A stretch of DNA of 64,000 nt from Talaromyces rugulosus (Eukaryota; Ascomycota; Eurotiomycetes; Eurotiales; Trichocomaceae), in NCBI RefSeq assembly GCF_013368755.1, contig NC_049562.1, positions 4,898,001 to 4,962,000 of the forward strand. Direction: 5' to 3'. A program made the translations under genes and the position numbers. This document shows positions 10,608 to 21,287 of the stretch, piece after piece. The number at the start of each line of letters is the position of its first letter. Within the stretch, counting starts at the first letter, position 1. The notes under the pieces are model-generated. The model saw nothing but the letters and a program-made list of their open reading frames with translations, ran no database searches and was not told the origin of the DNA.

Positions 10608-12173
10608 TTAAACCTTGCGGTTCAGTTGGTTGAGCATGTCGCTGTCGGTACTTGAGCGGCCTCCGTTGCTTTGGTCGGTGGGATTGTTCAAGATGTCACG
10701 AACATTCAGTCCACCACGGGGAGCGCTTGGCGTTGAAGCTGGTGGCGGAGTTCCATGAGCGGGAATTGGTGGGAAACCAGCACTGTGAGGAGATCCTGCA
10801 AAGGATTGCGGAGAAGGACGCCTCTCATGACCAGGGGGATGATAGTACGAGGTGGAGGCATATCCCGGTACTGCCGCTCCACTCGAGACTGGAGCAAGAT
10901 TGACGGGTTCAGGATAGTCGAAACCTCCGCCAGAGCCGCGTCGTCCTCCCTGTTGGCGCTGGTATGTGTTAGTTTTTGCACCCACCCATGAAAAAGTTTC
11001 TGGTACGTACCTGGTCGTGAGGCATATGATGCGGTGGTAGTGAAGGCGGTGGGGCCCTCTCATCTAGGTGAGGGCGGCCATAGGGACCAGGCTGGTAGTA
11101 AGCCCCCTGTGGTGGAGGCAAGGTCGAGTCCGACATTGGTTGTTGTTGTGGCGGAAGAGGCTGGCCGTGAGCGCCATACAGCATGACTCCGTCTCCGGGA
11201 TAGCCACGGCCGCGAGGTTGAGGCCCCGAATTGCGAAGATGGGGGTATGCAGCGTGGGCAGGAACGAAAGCCTGGGCTTGGGAGGAAACCGGAGTGAACA
11301 TGCATTCCTGGTTGAAGCGAACGCAATTGGTGCAGCGTCCATCGGGGGAGCTTTCAAAGCCAGAGCAGCGAATCTATAGACAGGCACACGAACGGTCAGT
11401 ACAAGTCCTGGAGGGGTTCAAGTCTCGACGACGACAGGGACGCTTTTCTCACCTTCCGGCGACGGCAATAGCGACAGGCAATTGCGGTGCGCTGCCTGGG
11501 GGCAGCAGCCTGGTAGACTACTTGGGGTGGTGGTTGGGCGTACATGTCGGGCCGTGGATATGGGCCAGGCGGCGGAGGAGGGAGACGATTGTAAGGATCT
11601 TGGGCGCCTTGTACGGAAGAATGGACGGCGGCCATGCCGGGTGGAGGAGGCGGTTGTTGAGGATAGCCTGACGGAGGGTAAGATGGCGGAGGATATGAAG
11701 ACGGATGCGATGGAGGATAACTCGGGTAGTTGGAGTGAGAATAGGTGGATTGTGGACGCGCCGATGGAGGACGCTGGCGGCAGAAGAAGATTAGCAAGAA
11801 CTAGGTCGCGTGTCGACAAAGTCGAGAAGAGGAACAAAGAGGATTGAAGGTGGCGAGAAGAAGAGAGAAGAGAGAAGAGAGAAGGAGAGAGAGAGAGAGG
11901 TAATAGACAGGAGGCTCCGGCGCAGAGGGGACGGGGGAGCGGGCTAGTGTATAAATATGGTAATATGGTAATATGAAATATGTAATAGCCTGCATAAGGC
12001 AATGATGACAAGAGGGAGGGGGGGGGGGGGGGGACAAAAAAAACGTAAAAAAAAAATAAAAAAATACATACGTTACTATCTTCGGGGTTCCAATGCGGTT
12101 GAGGAGGATTGCCGTTGTTGTCGCCGGACCACGAATGAGGTGGATGGTTGCCCTGGTTGGTGGGATTTGACAT
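10608..12173 (-). CDS. Zn(II)2Cys6 transcription regulator, proline-rich
   Basis: Fungal binuclear zinc-cluster protein of 378 residues, presumably nuclear and DNA-binding. Exons: 12173-12072, 11773-11453, 11373-11011 and 10958-10608. The zinc cluster follows C-x2-C-x6-C-x10-C-x2-C-x6-C with cysteines at residues 134, 137, 144, 155, 158 and 165; the flanking TAIACRYCRRRKIRC is a basic helix. The second intron cuts the cluster between RRRK and IRC. The N-terminal 130 residues are rich in Pro, Tyr and Ser, and a conserved-looking tail (GGLNVRDILNNP ... MLNQLNRKV) closes the protein. No fungal-specific transcription factor middle domain is present, so it is shorter than the usual 600-900 residues. 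The first intron is long (298 nt) and carries a run of 16 C on the coding strand. Upstream lie 4.4 kb without genes, as is common for regulators. I do not recognise the specific ortholog. Confidence 0.88.
12018..12033 (+). repeat. Run of 16 G inside intron 1 of the Zn2Cys6 gene
   Basis: Sixteen consecutive G on the plus strand, so C on the coding strand, next to A-rich runs. A GA-rich purine stretch (about 11830-11900) follows in the same intron. Length may be unreliable in sequencing. Confidence 0.9.
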
Positions 12174-13198
12174 TGAGCCCAGGGGAGAGACAGACAGGAA
12201 ACGAGGCGTGACGCAGCAGCAGGGGGAGAGAGTCAAGAGAGGAGAAGGGATTAAGAGGCAGGAATTAAAGGTGACGAGAAGGTTTCGCAGGGCCAGTCAG
12301 GTTGGGAATGTCAAACGGGGTGGGCTAGCAAGTTCTTGCAGTGCAGCTCCGACAGGGCCGACAAGGGCCCGCGCAGGCTTGGGAGGTCAGCACCAGGGCG
12401 CGGCGAATCAGAGCGCGTACCAGGGTCTTCGGCTGATGCACAAGACTAGCATTCGCGTGGTCGACGGGAACGAACTGGAGACGTAATAATGGAACCGTTT
12501 TCGCTGGCGGATGGGGTGGATGGGGTGGATGTTGGTGGAGGATGTTGGGAGGCAAACAAAGAGTAGCGGCAGCGTGAGGCAAGGGCGTGAAGAACGGCGA
12601 TTGTTGCGGTGGTGCAGGGGGGCAAGGGACGGATGGATTGGAGTATGACAGAGGTTTAGTCAGCCTGGTGGAAAGCGACGGCGTTGGTTTAGCCAGGCTG
12701 GAGGAGGAGGATGAGGATAAAGAGAAAAAGAAGCCAACGCAAACAGAGATAGACGAAAAGAGGGTGGTGCATGCATGCGTCGGCGGAGAAGGGAAGGTGC
12801 GCAGCGAGGAGCAGAGCAGGAAGGAGCCAGGCAGGCAGGCAGTATCCGCCGTGTACGGGTACAGAAGGCAGGCACCGAGCGGTGTGGCCATACGCGCTGC
12901 AAGCGGAATGGGAGTGCATGATGCACAGGCCCGCCAGCCGCCAGCCCGACCGTCGACGTGGAGCCCTGGCAAAGCGATCGGGAGGCGGACGGAACGGGAA
13001 GAGCCTGATCGATCTGTCAGTACAATACTACCACTACTGTATCCCCTCTGGTCCTAGTATTTTATATCTACAACTACAGCAGTAACGATACTAACAATCA
13101 CAGGAGTAATAATGATCAACGCACTTGTAATTATATAAATATCATACCAGGAATAATACACTGCCACGACGTACTGCTGAGTCTCCCCAGCAAGAAGG

Positions 13199-13216
13199 AA
13201 AAAAAAAAAAAAAAAA
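13199..13216 (+). repeat. Poly-A tract
   Basis: Eighteen consecutive A in the upstream region of the Zn2Cys6 gene. Confidence 0.9.
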
Positions 13217-13495
13217 GGACACTAGCGGCCGGTTCCCAGGACCCAGAGCCATATCCATGGATCCGGCCACTGGCGCTAGCCGTTGGTTCCGTACAAGTCC
13301 CCGAGACTAGCGTATCGTAATAACCGCTAGTACTAGTTTGCCCAGGTTGACCGCCTGTGTATGCACTGGGCCCGATGGAGTAATGCTACTAGCTAGTAAT
13401 AATCCATTGGGTTGAGAATCCATCAGGATACAAGAGCATGAGTCTGACGTCTGACAAGCGGTGAGAAAAGACACACATGACCCGGTAGGAAAACC

Positions 13496-13518
13496 AAAAA
13501 AAAAAAAAAAAAAAAAAA
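13496..13518 (+). repeat. Poly-A tract
   Basis: Twenty-three consecutive A, about 300 nt from the previous tract. It could be the tail of an old retrotransposed sequence, but no element body is recognisable on either side. Confidence 0.9.
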
Positions 13519-15084
13519 GAAGACCTGGTTCGGGTGATACTATAACCGTGGCAGTGTTGGGTCAGCTGCCAACTCGGTCACGGGGTCGCCAGCAAACAGA
13601 TTATTAGATGCAAGAGGAAAGAAGAACAAGCCGGTACCTGCATGTGCGGAATGAGAAATCTCAGCATTCGCAGCAGCGCATTCCGATTGCCGTGTATCTA
13701 ACCTGGCAATCTGACAAATCTGTGGAGCCCGTCTATAACTGCCGGCTGAGCGTGTCCCGGCAGTCTGGTACTCGTGCTGCTTCGTCCTTGGGAAACTGAT
13801 CTGCGCGTGAAAATGATGATGATGGGAGGCGATTCATTATTTCCGGGCAGTCGAATCGGATCGGATATCTCCATGTCTTTTTCCCCCCCCCCCTCTACAA
13901 TTTGTACACAAGAAGGCATCGTGCAGCGGCTACACGGGCCGTCCTTGCATATGCTGTGGCCCAGTGGGAGCGATCGCAGGTGGAGCGACCCCACCGCATG
14001 ACGCGCAGTGTGTATACTAAGATACCACACATAGGCCTAGAGCCCGAGACTGGTAGGAGCACTAAGGAGTAAGTAGCAGGTGGGAAAAAAAAGGTGGTGG
14101 CAAAACAAAGTCGCCCCTTCCGCTCCAGTTCAGCTCCCACAAGGAAGGCACGGCGCGAGGGAAGGAAGCGCGCCTCAGCCCCGGGCCTAGTCGGCTAGCC
14201 AGGCGTGAACCATGGTTCCACGCGTGGCAATGTCGAATCCGTAACGGAAACTTACCGTTGTGATGGGTTTTATTTCTCGTTTGGTTGTTCCATGGAACCA
14301 ATGTCGGGCGCGGATTCGTCGGGTTTGTCGGAACTGTTATGTGTTATATTTTTGTTTAAGATTTCATTTCAAATAGATGACATGATCCTTTATCATTTTC
14401 TTTTATACTCTGATGTCAGTTCGGCGCTTCTCTCGCCTCGCCCTTTGCCTTACGAGACTAGTCCAATCACCATTAATATCACCTGTATCCAATGATCCAT
14501 GCACTGGGCCGTGGCAGGCCCTTGCGCTCATGGCTGATTCTTCAATCGGCGCGGGCCGCGGCCTGCGCTAGCTATTTATTATTCTGATTAGCTATTTAGT
14601 TAATATTTCAATATATTAATATTAATATTCACTCATATCGTGGTAATACTAGACTAGACTCGTTGTAGAGAACGGACGACACCCATGCACTCCGTACAGT
14701 ACAGTAATACACATACCGTCACGCCGGCCGGCTAGCCCCCCCAGGCTAACATGGGCGGACCGAAGCCACGCTGATTGCTGGGACTCCAATCGCGCCCGTC
14801 AACCGGGGCTCCACCTCGGAAACCCGCAGCCCGTTCTGGTCACATGGTTCGCCTCTCAGCCAATCCCCTTTTTCTGTCTAACTTGCCCTCCACTTTTTCT
14901 TTTTTGCAAAACTCCACTTCCGGACTGCCCGACGTATCAGGCATTAAAATTTAAAATATCATGCCCTTCCCGTATTTAATTCAAAGTTTCACACGACACG
15001 CGCCTGGGACAAAGACCCGAACCCAACCCAAAGAAAACTGAACCAGAACCAGCCTGGTCCAGAACCAGAACCATGAACCACAAC

Positions 15085-15123
15085 ACAACACAACCACAAC
15101 CACAACCACAACCACAACCACAA
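15085..15123 (+). repeat. CACAAC hexamer repeat
   Basis: A tandem array of ACAACC-type units with drift at both ends. It produces short Val/Cys/Gly-rich frames on the minus strand that should not be read as genes. Confidence 0.85.
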
Positions 15124-16556
15124 ACCAAAAAGGCCAAGCGCGCGGAAGAAATGTCGAGAAAACAACCAACCTCGGCACGCACCTTTTTTCCTTTTTTTTG
15201 CTTTTTGCGGCGATCATTTGACGATGATCCCGGCCCTAATCAATAATCGTGCCCAAAGAAACATATGCTTACTTCGAAGTTTGCACACAGAAGTCTCGGC
15301 CTACGATATAACTACGTACTTCCGTACAGAAAAGACACTTGAAAATCTTGCTACGTCATGGAACTATTTCTTTGCCGTACAACTATAGAGTATACGCGTT
15401 TCCTCGTGGATTGATTGTGATCAATGCGGAGAGCTTATGTGTAGATCATGGGCCTCGTTCGGCCTTGCTCGGCACAGCTTCCGGATTAACAGCTAACTTT
15501 GTAGCCATTTGCGGTAGATATTATCGTCCTGTATCCTACACGTATACTACGTACTATAGAAGCCAAAGTTAAGGTGATGCATGACATGCTCTCATCATGG
15601 CGCGTAAAGTTAAACTTTACACCATTAATGTGGCTGTGTATTCGATGCACCAGTGGTTTTTAATGTGATTCATCACAATCTTGAATCAACTGACTCGTCT
15701 GCTGATTGTCATGTTTCTGACCCCAGAATTTTGAATGTCCATAATTCATCAAACATGGAACTTCTTAATGCTGTAGCTGATATACCAAATGATACATGTA
15801 ATATATAAAATGCGTATATATAAAACAACACCTTATATCCAACATATCAACAACCCTATGCTGTCACTGTCCATGAATCATTCCAGTACTACCAACGTGC
15901 CCAACTCAAATGTCCGTCTGACAACTACAACCCCAAAACTAATCGTCTTCACTCGGTGGGTCGTCAGGCATCACCACGCTGTTCAGATATGTTACCTGCA
16001 ATCCACGTCAGTCCAGCCGTCCAGACCCAAAAAAAAGTGTGATAGTGTGACTAGAAAGTGATAGGGATCTTTGCTGCGAGGCTGCCCAAAGCCTACTACA
16101 TCCAAGCAAGGGCTTGCAGTCCCGTGGCTAGGTTAAGCCTCGCTAGGGAGGGTCACTGGCCCACGACCGTGTCGCACCCGGGGAGAACTTGGCCCAATCG
16201 ACCAACTCGGGCTTTGACAGGGAATCCTTCCCCCCTGCAACGAGCCTGCGCCAATGCACTGCTATGCAGTCTGCGCAGTAACTGCAGTGTGCAGTGTGCA
16301 CTGTGCAGAGCGTGACTCGCAGAAGGGAGCGAAGCGCCGCTAAAGGCGGACCGCAGACGGGCGGACCAGAGCGAATCGAACAAGGAGAAAGCGGCCCATA
16401 ACAGACCAAATATACCAATAAATGGCTGAAAACCCACGGTGGCCTTTCTCCATGTTGCGGTACTACTGCATGCAGCTGAACTCTGAAGAGCGGGGGCCTC
16501 TGATGATGGGAGGGGAAGGAGGGAAAAAAAGGAGAAACGAAAAAAGAGGGGGATAG

Positions 16557-18888
16557 TCAGTCACTCACAAAGGGTACCAAGACTTCAATCAAATTACCAA
16601 TCCGTTCTTGTGCGTTGGGGCCAAGGAAAACATCGTCTGGAAGCGCCTTGCCGACTGTAAAACTCCGGAGCCTGAGCAGCTCGATATTGGGATTGTCCTG
16701 GTTGTAGCCCTGTTTGGTCTGTCAGCTCTGCATCGCGTATTATTATTAATATTTTTTTTTTCCAATTATTAGCGTGTTCAAGTCAGGCACAAAGGAAGAC
16801 GGGAGATAATCGTGAACCATGGAACGCAAACCACACTACGCTGCACCATGCGCGGCCTATTCCGACCTGAATCCAGCTGCGCCATCGAACACAGCGATGG
16901 GTCCCAATTTTTTTTTTCGAGTATGCCGGAGTCATGGAGTCATGGCGGTGAAGAACATCAACATCGTCAACTTTGAAGCCATTGGAAGACGGCATGGCTC
17001 CATGTGGGAACAAATGCCTAGGGTACCAGAAACTCGACGCAGCCGTTGTCCCGTGTTCTCACCCGCCGCCCCTTACCACCGGCAATTTGCCTGACCCATA
17101 GCCGCTACCATTAATCCTTTATTCTTTGAAGCCCTCGAATAGTGTCTTTTCCGAATGATGCCGTGTTTGGCGTGAAAGCCAAGAGCCATTGATTCGACTG
17201 ATTCTTTGAGTCCATGCCGTGAGTAAGCCGCAGGAACGCATCCCTGCAGCCCCCGAGCAGCCAGACATGTTGTCCTGGGTAAATGCGGAGTATGGTGGTT
17301 TCACTTGCAGGATAACTCTTCGCTATGCAGAGTGATACGCCCGGTATCGCCACGCCGTCACGCCGCGTCTCTATCCCATGATTCACGATTCTCTCCCTGG
17401 TTGTCTGGCACCAGGCACTCTTCGAGCACGAGCGTCATATCTACCGCGTGTTTGGTGCAAATAACACAAGGGAGGATGGTAGGGCAAAATGGAAAGCTGC
17501 CGGGCATATGGAATATGATGAAAATAACGGCCTACCTTTGGCTTCGTCTTGAGAGCACTCTCCTGGTTCTGGCTGACAAACGCCTTGACAGCTTTGCGTT
17601 CATCATCGGGTATACCTTTGAAGAACTCCCGTCGCAAACCTTCGCCCCTCAGAACGGATTTTAGACGCGCAGAATTTTGGTCGATGGTTTCCCGAAGAAG
17701 GGCGAGATTGCTTGCTTCCGGCATCCATAACCCCGAGCCTATAACACTGTCAGGGATGGTGAAATTGCGTCGACGACACTATGCCATCCGCGGGACACGC
17801 ATCTGCTGTGGGAATACGTTTACAAAGTCTACCGCTGTCTAGCAGTGACTTGAAGTGATGGCATACCTATAAAGCAATGGCCCGGCTGCAGGTGCAAGTA
17901 GTAGGCTGCATATGGTCCTTTACGCCCTGTACGGCTCCTGCATTTAAATCAGCTTGCTTAGACTTGATCCACTGCCTTTGGAGCATACCATGCGGCAGAA
18001 AAATGTGGCTGCAAATTTGTTAGATCAAATCTCCATCACTTGGTTTCGAGAATCTTCTCACCTTGTAAGGAGTAGGGTCATTGCTGAATCTAACGTCCCT
18101 ATATATTCGGAACACCTAATAGAATGTTAGAGCGTTCTCTACAAATAGTCGTTGACTAGACTTGAAAAGAAAAGAATATTTGCTCACCAGATCCTTAGCC
18201 GGTAACTCTGGAATCGTTTCGTCCTTCTCCACAATCTTTTCTGTCATGGAATCGACAAAAGTATCCCAGTCGTTTTTAGAGATTCGGTAATCGGCATCAT
18301 GAGCTAATATAAGTTAGATCAATGTCTAAAAACCAGAGCCAATAGGAAGGCACCTTTGAGCCATTGCCGCTCGTTGTTTTCCTTCAAGTCTGCAAGAAAA
18401 AGCATAGTGTTGGGATGGATAGTGTCATCCACATAGTCTATGCCACCTGGATCTCTCGCTTTTGGTTTCTTGATAAAAACCTCTTTCCCAGGGCCCAGTC
18501 CGGTTTTCACCCCTTCCCTCCATAGCTCTTGGCCTTTGCCAGGCTTGGGTACTGCTTCCTCATTTTCACTGTCTGATCCATGATTTTGGGTCTTCTTGCT
18601 TGCTGGATGACCGCGCCTCTTTTGCTTTGGTTTTTCCTCTTCCTCCGATTCAGTGGCATCCGGCTCCGAGTTACTATTATCGCTGCCACCGGCGCTTACT
18701 TCCACCCCTTCATAGGCCGAGCCTGAGTCATCCGAGTCTTCTGGATCGTCTGAACTAGAGCCTTCAAAATACTTGCTCTTCTTTGCAGTGCTCTTCACCG
18801 TAGATCCTGTAGAAAGTCGCTTCCTCTTTGCGTCGGACTCAGCAGCTGTCTCGTCGGTCAGCGAGAGCCTGGTAGACCGACGCGGCAT
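16557..18888 (-). CDS. DUF2461 family protein with acidic nuclear-type N terminus
   Basis: Protein of the DUF2461 (TIGR02453) family, 383 residues, function unknown. Exons: 18888-18354, 18303-18188, 18115-18062, 18008-17989, 17937-17867, 17738-17536 and 16709-16557; all joins are in frame. The first 140 residues are low-complexity, rich in Ser, Glu, Asp and Lys, with Lys/Arg clusters that could be nuclear signals. The DUF2461 domain begins near residue 160 (TMLFLADLKENNERQWLKAHDADY) and includes the family motifs RDVRFSNDPTPYKPHFSAAW, GPYAAYYLHLQPG and GSGLWMPE, and the C-terminal KALPDD block. Exon 4 is only 20 nt. The last intron is 826 nt, very long for this genome. The start at 18888 (MPRRSTRLSL) is chosen over an upstream GTG. 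The gene diverges from TYW3. Confidence 0.9.
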
Positions 18889-19488
18889 CACTTGAGTCGA
18901 AGCTGCAGGCTTGGCACTTGATTTGCTAGACGAAGTATTGGATGAGAAACCCGCTTCTCCGACTTCGGTGGATCTTCGGGGAAATAAATTGAAGAAAAAA
19001 GGGAAAAAAAGAAAAACGTGTCAAGTGCTACTTGGCTAGCACTGTCCAACTTTTCTTATATCAGGGTCGACTGACTGTGACTGACGCCGGACCCGCATGA
19101 ATTTACTGCGGGTCGGACCATCGCTTCTGGCTGAACCTTAGGCTAGGAATTACCGACAACTAATGGTTAGTTACCGATCCTCCTAGAAGAAAAATAAAAT
19201 ACCGGTAATAATACGTTGGGTTAGCAAAATCAAATCCATTCATCCCTCTTTTTGTTTTGCTGTTGTCGATCGAAATGCCGCTAGATACAACCCTGGGGAT
19301 CGAATCGGATCGGACAGCGAGAACTTGCAACAAGACACGGCAGCCAGGCTTTGGATGTCGATCGGCGTGATCGATTGAGCGCTCGTTCTTTGTCTTTGTC
19401 GTGGTTCGTTGTTTCGCTTTGCGTTCGGGCTAGTCAGGGAATGCTCTCGACGTTCGACCAGTCCAGCACGGAGAAAGCGTAAGCAGGT
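18889..19488. other. Divergent promoter, DUF2461/TYW3
   Basis: About 600 nt with no gene. It contains an ATG at 19441 that opens a 13-codon frame ending in TAA just before the TYW3 ATG, in the same frame. This is either a short upstream ORF or a remnant of an alternative start. Confidence 0.6.
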
Positions 19489-20595
19489 ATGCTCCAGTCG
19501 ATACCCCCAGCGTTCGCCGCACGTAAAAGTAAAATCCTGTCCGATCTGTCCGTGCCAGACGCTGAATATACCGACTTGTCGCCCAAGGGATCCGTGGACG
19601 AAGGCATCCGCGACCTGATACGGGACATCAATGGCCTCGATGGCCTTGTGACCACGAGTAGTTGCGCTGGGAGAGCGAGCGTCTTTGTGGAGGGAAGCAA
19701 GAAGAGCAAGAGCAAGACTGCAACGCTTGATAAACAGGACGACGACGCAGTCAAGCAAGCAGAAGATGCTGTCCAGAAGTTTGCTGTCTCAGGCGGCAAG
19801 GGCGAGGGAAGGTGGTTGTTCGTCTCACATGACCCCGTCAACCCTGAGACTCTTGCCGACCCTGAGCGACGACCTGCCTCTTACCATGCGTTGTTTGGCC
19901 TGGAGCCTGGAGATGGAATTCCAAGGACGACCGCCTCAGAGAGCGAGAATGGAGTCCGGCTGGTCCGGTTTCACTACGATCCTATGGTGCGTTTTTTCTT
20001 TACATCTCAATAGACCATCAATATCTGAAAGCTGACCTCAATCCTCTAGATCCTCCACGTCATGGCTGCCACTCTCCATCATGCCCATCCGGTGCTGACT
20101 GCAGCCTCAAACGCAGGCTTTCGCGAAAGCGGCCTGCAAAGTCTGCGTTGCCTTGAGATGATACCAGAAAACTCGAGTCAGGCCTCGTCCACAGACTCGT
20201 CCACGCCTAGCCCGATTGTTGCAGTTCGCTCATCGGGATTATCCCTGGAGTCAATCATCGGCTACTGCGAAGAGACCTCAGACGGTGCTGAGCCCGTCAT
20301 ACGGAGTCTTGTCACAGAAGAGTACCTGAAAATGCTCGTTGCGCTAGCTAACGAGCGGTTTGTCGTCAACAAGAGCCGCGTCGAAAGATTTCGGACAAAA
20401 TTACTCGAGTTATATGCAGCTGCTTCGTCCCCTACTGCGAACACCAAACCCAAGAAACCGCCAGGATGGGAGGATCCTCAAGTAAGAAGAGAGAAAAAAC
20501 GAGCCGAAGGACTGCGGAGGAAGGCCGAGGCAGCTCGACAGAAAGCATCCATGGACTCGGATGAAGCAGAGGTTGATATCAACTTGGGCTTCTGA
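19489..20595 (+). CDS. tyw3: TYW3, tRNA wybutosine-synthesizing methyltransferase
   Basis: SAM-dependent methyltransferase of the TYW3/Taw3 family, which acts at the N4-methylation step of wybutosine formation at G37 of tRNA-Phe. Exons 19489-19986 and 20050-20595 join across a 63-nt intron to give 347 residues. Family signatures: SPKGSVDE at residues 31-38, TTSSCAGR at 55-62, and WLFVSHDPV and HVMAATLHHAHPVLTAA spanning the substrate region. The C-terminal part carries a Lys/Arg/Ala-rich helix. The start at 19489 is preceded by an in-frame TAA, so translation cannot begin further up without another intron. It is encoded separately here, not fused to other wybutosine enzymes as in plants. Confidence 0.93.
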
Positions 20596-21287
20596 ACCTG
20601 TGACTTCGAGCCTCTTATGTGTTGGACTTTACAAACTACGAAATTTAGTATCTTTGAAGATACAAGAGACCTAACTTGAAGAATTCTGCATTTATTGCAC
20701 ACCTAGCCTCAGCCTGTCAACCAAATTGTCTACATAGCTATGTGATCTTGTAGACATGAACTCGGGAAACTAGTCTGTGATTACCCAGCAAACAAGAGAG
20801 GAATAAAAAATCAACCATGAAAGCTAATCGACCCCAAAAGCCGTCAAACGCCACGTCTTTCACCGTTTTCCCGCTGTTTCAAACTCATAGAACGCATCAA
20901 AATCCAATATCAAACGAAATAGAAAACGCCGCTTCACGAACGTTGTAAAATAACCCTGCCAAATTTTTTCCAGAATCGTCACTTCGTTTCATTTCGTTTA
21001 AAAAAAAAGAAATAAACAAAAAATTCAGAATCAACGCAGTGTCTCGCTGGCTATGATAGACGTAAGAAGAAAACGAGAAGGCAAACAATCATGGGCTCAC
21101 CAAAGTAGGGGGGAACAGCAGTAAAACTGCAATATGAATAAACCAATTTCAGAAGTCGTAGCAAAGACTCTGAAGAAAGCAGCCGCGTTCTAAAGACATG
21201 GGGTAATGACAGACGTTGTCTTCCAATATCAGAACATTCGCGGTAACAAACGATGTCAATGTCAATGTCAATAGCAATGGCAAATGT
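20596..21287. other. Intergenic, convergent 3' ends
   Basis: AT-rich DNA between the TYW3 and RRM-gene stops. A short GTCAAT triplication at about 21253-21272 is the only repeat seen. No gene is recognised. Confidence 0.7.

Larger units (their letters stand above)
12174..16556. other. 4.4 kb gene-free region upstream of the Zn2Cys6 gene
   Basis: No protein family is recognisable in either strand. The part next to the gene (12174-12980) is pyrimidine-rich on the minus strand and likely holds the 5' UTR or core promoter. Poly-A runs occur at 13199-13216 and 13496-13518; an A/C-rich hexamer repeat lies at about 15085-15123; AT-rich DNA occurs at about 14570-14640; and a GTGCA-rich repeat at about 16280-16306. 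Open frames such as 12325-12972 (-) are low-complexity Ser/Pro/Cys translations and are not called as genes. Confidence 0.6.

Noticed and set aside
11418..12236. 272-codon minus frame overlapping the Zn2Cys6 gene
   Set aside because: It starts upstream of the real ATG, reads through intron 1 and leaves the zinc-cluster frame; only the MSNPTNQGNHPPHSW part is genuine.
12325..12972. 215-codon open frame on the minus strand
   Set aside because: The translation is low-complexity Ser/Pro/Cys from a pyrimidine-rich leader, overlaps other frames on the opposite strand and resembles no family; best read as upstream or 5' UTR DNA of the Zn2Cys6 gene.
13496..13518. Poly-A tract as the tail of a retrotransposon
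   Set aside because: No element body, target-site duplication or reverse-transcriptase similarity flanks it; simple homopolymer expansion is enough.
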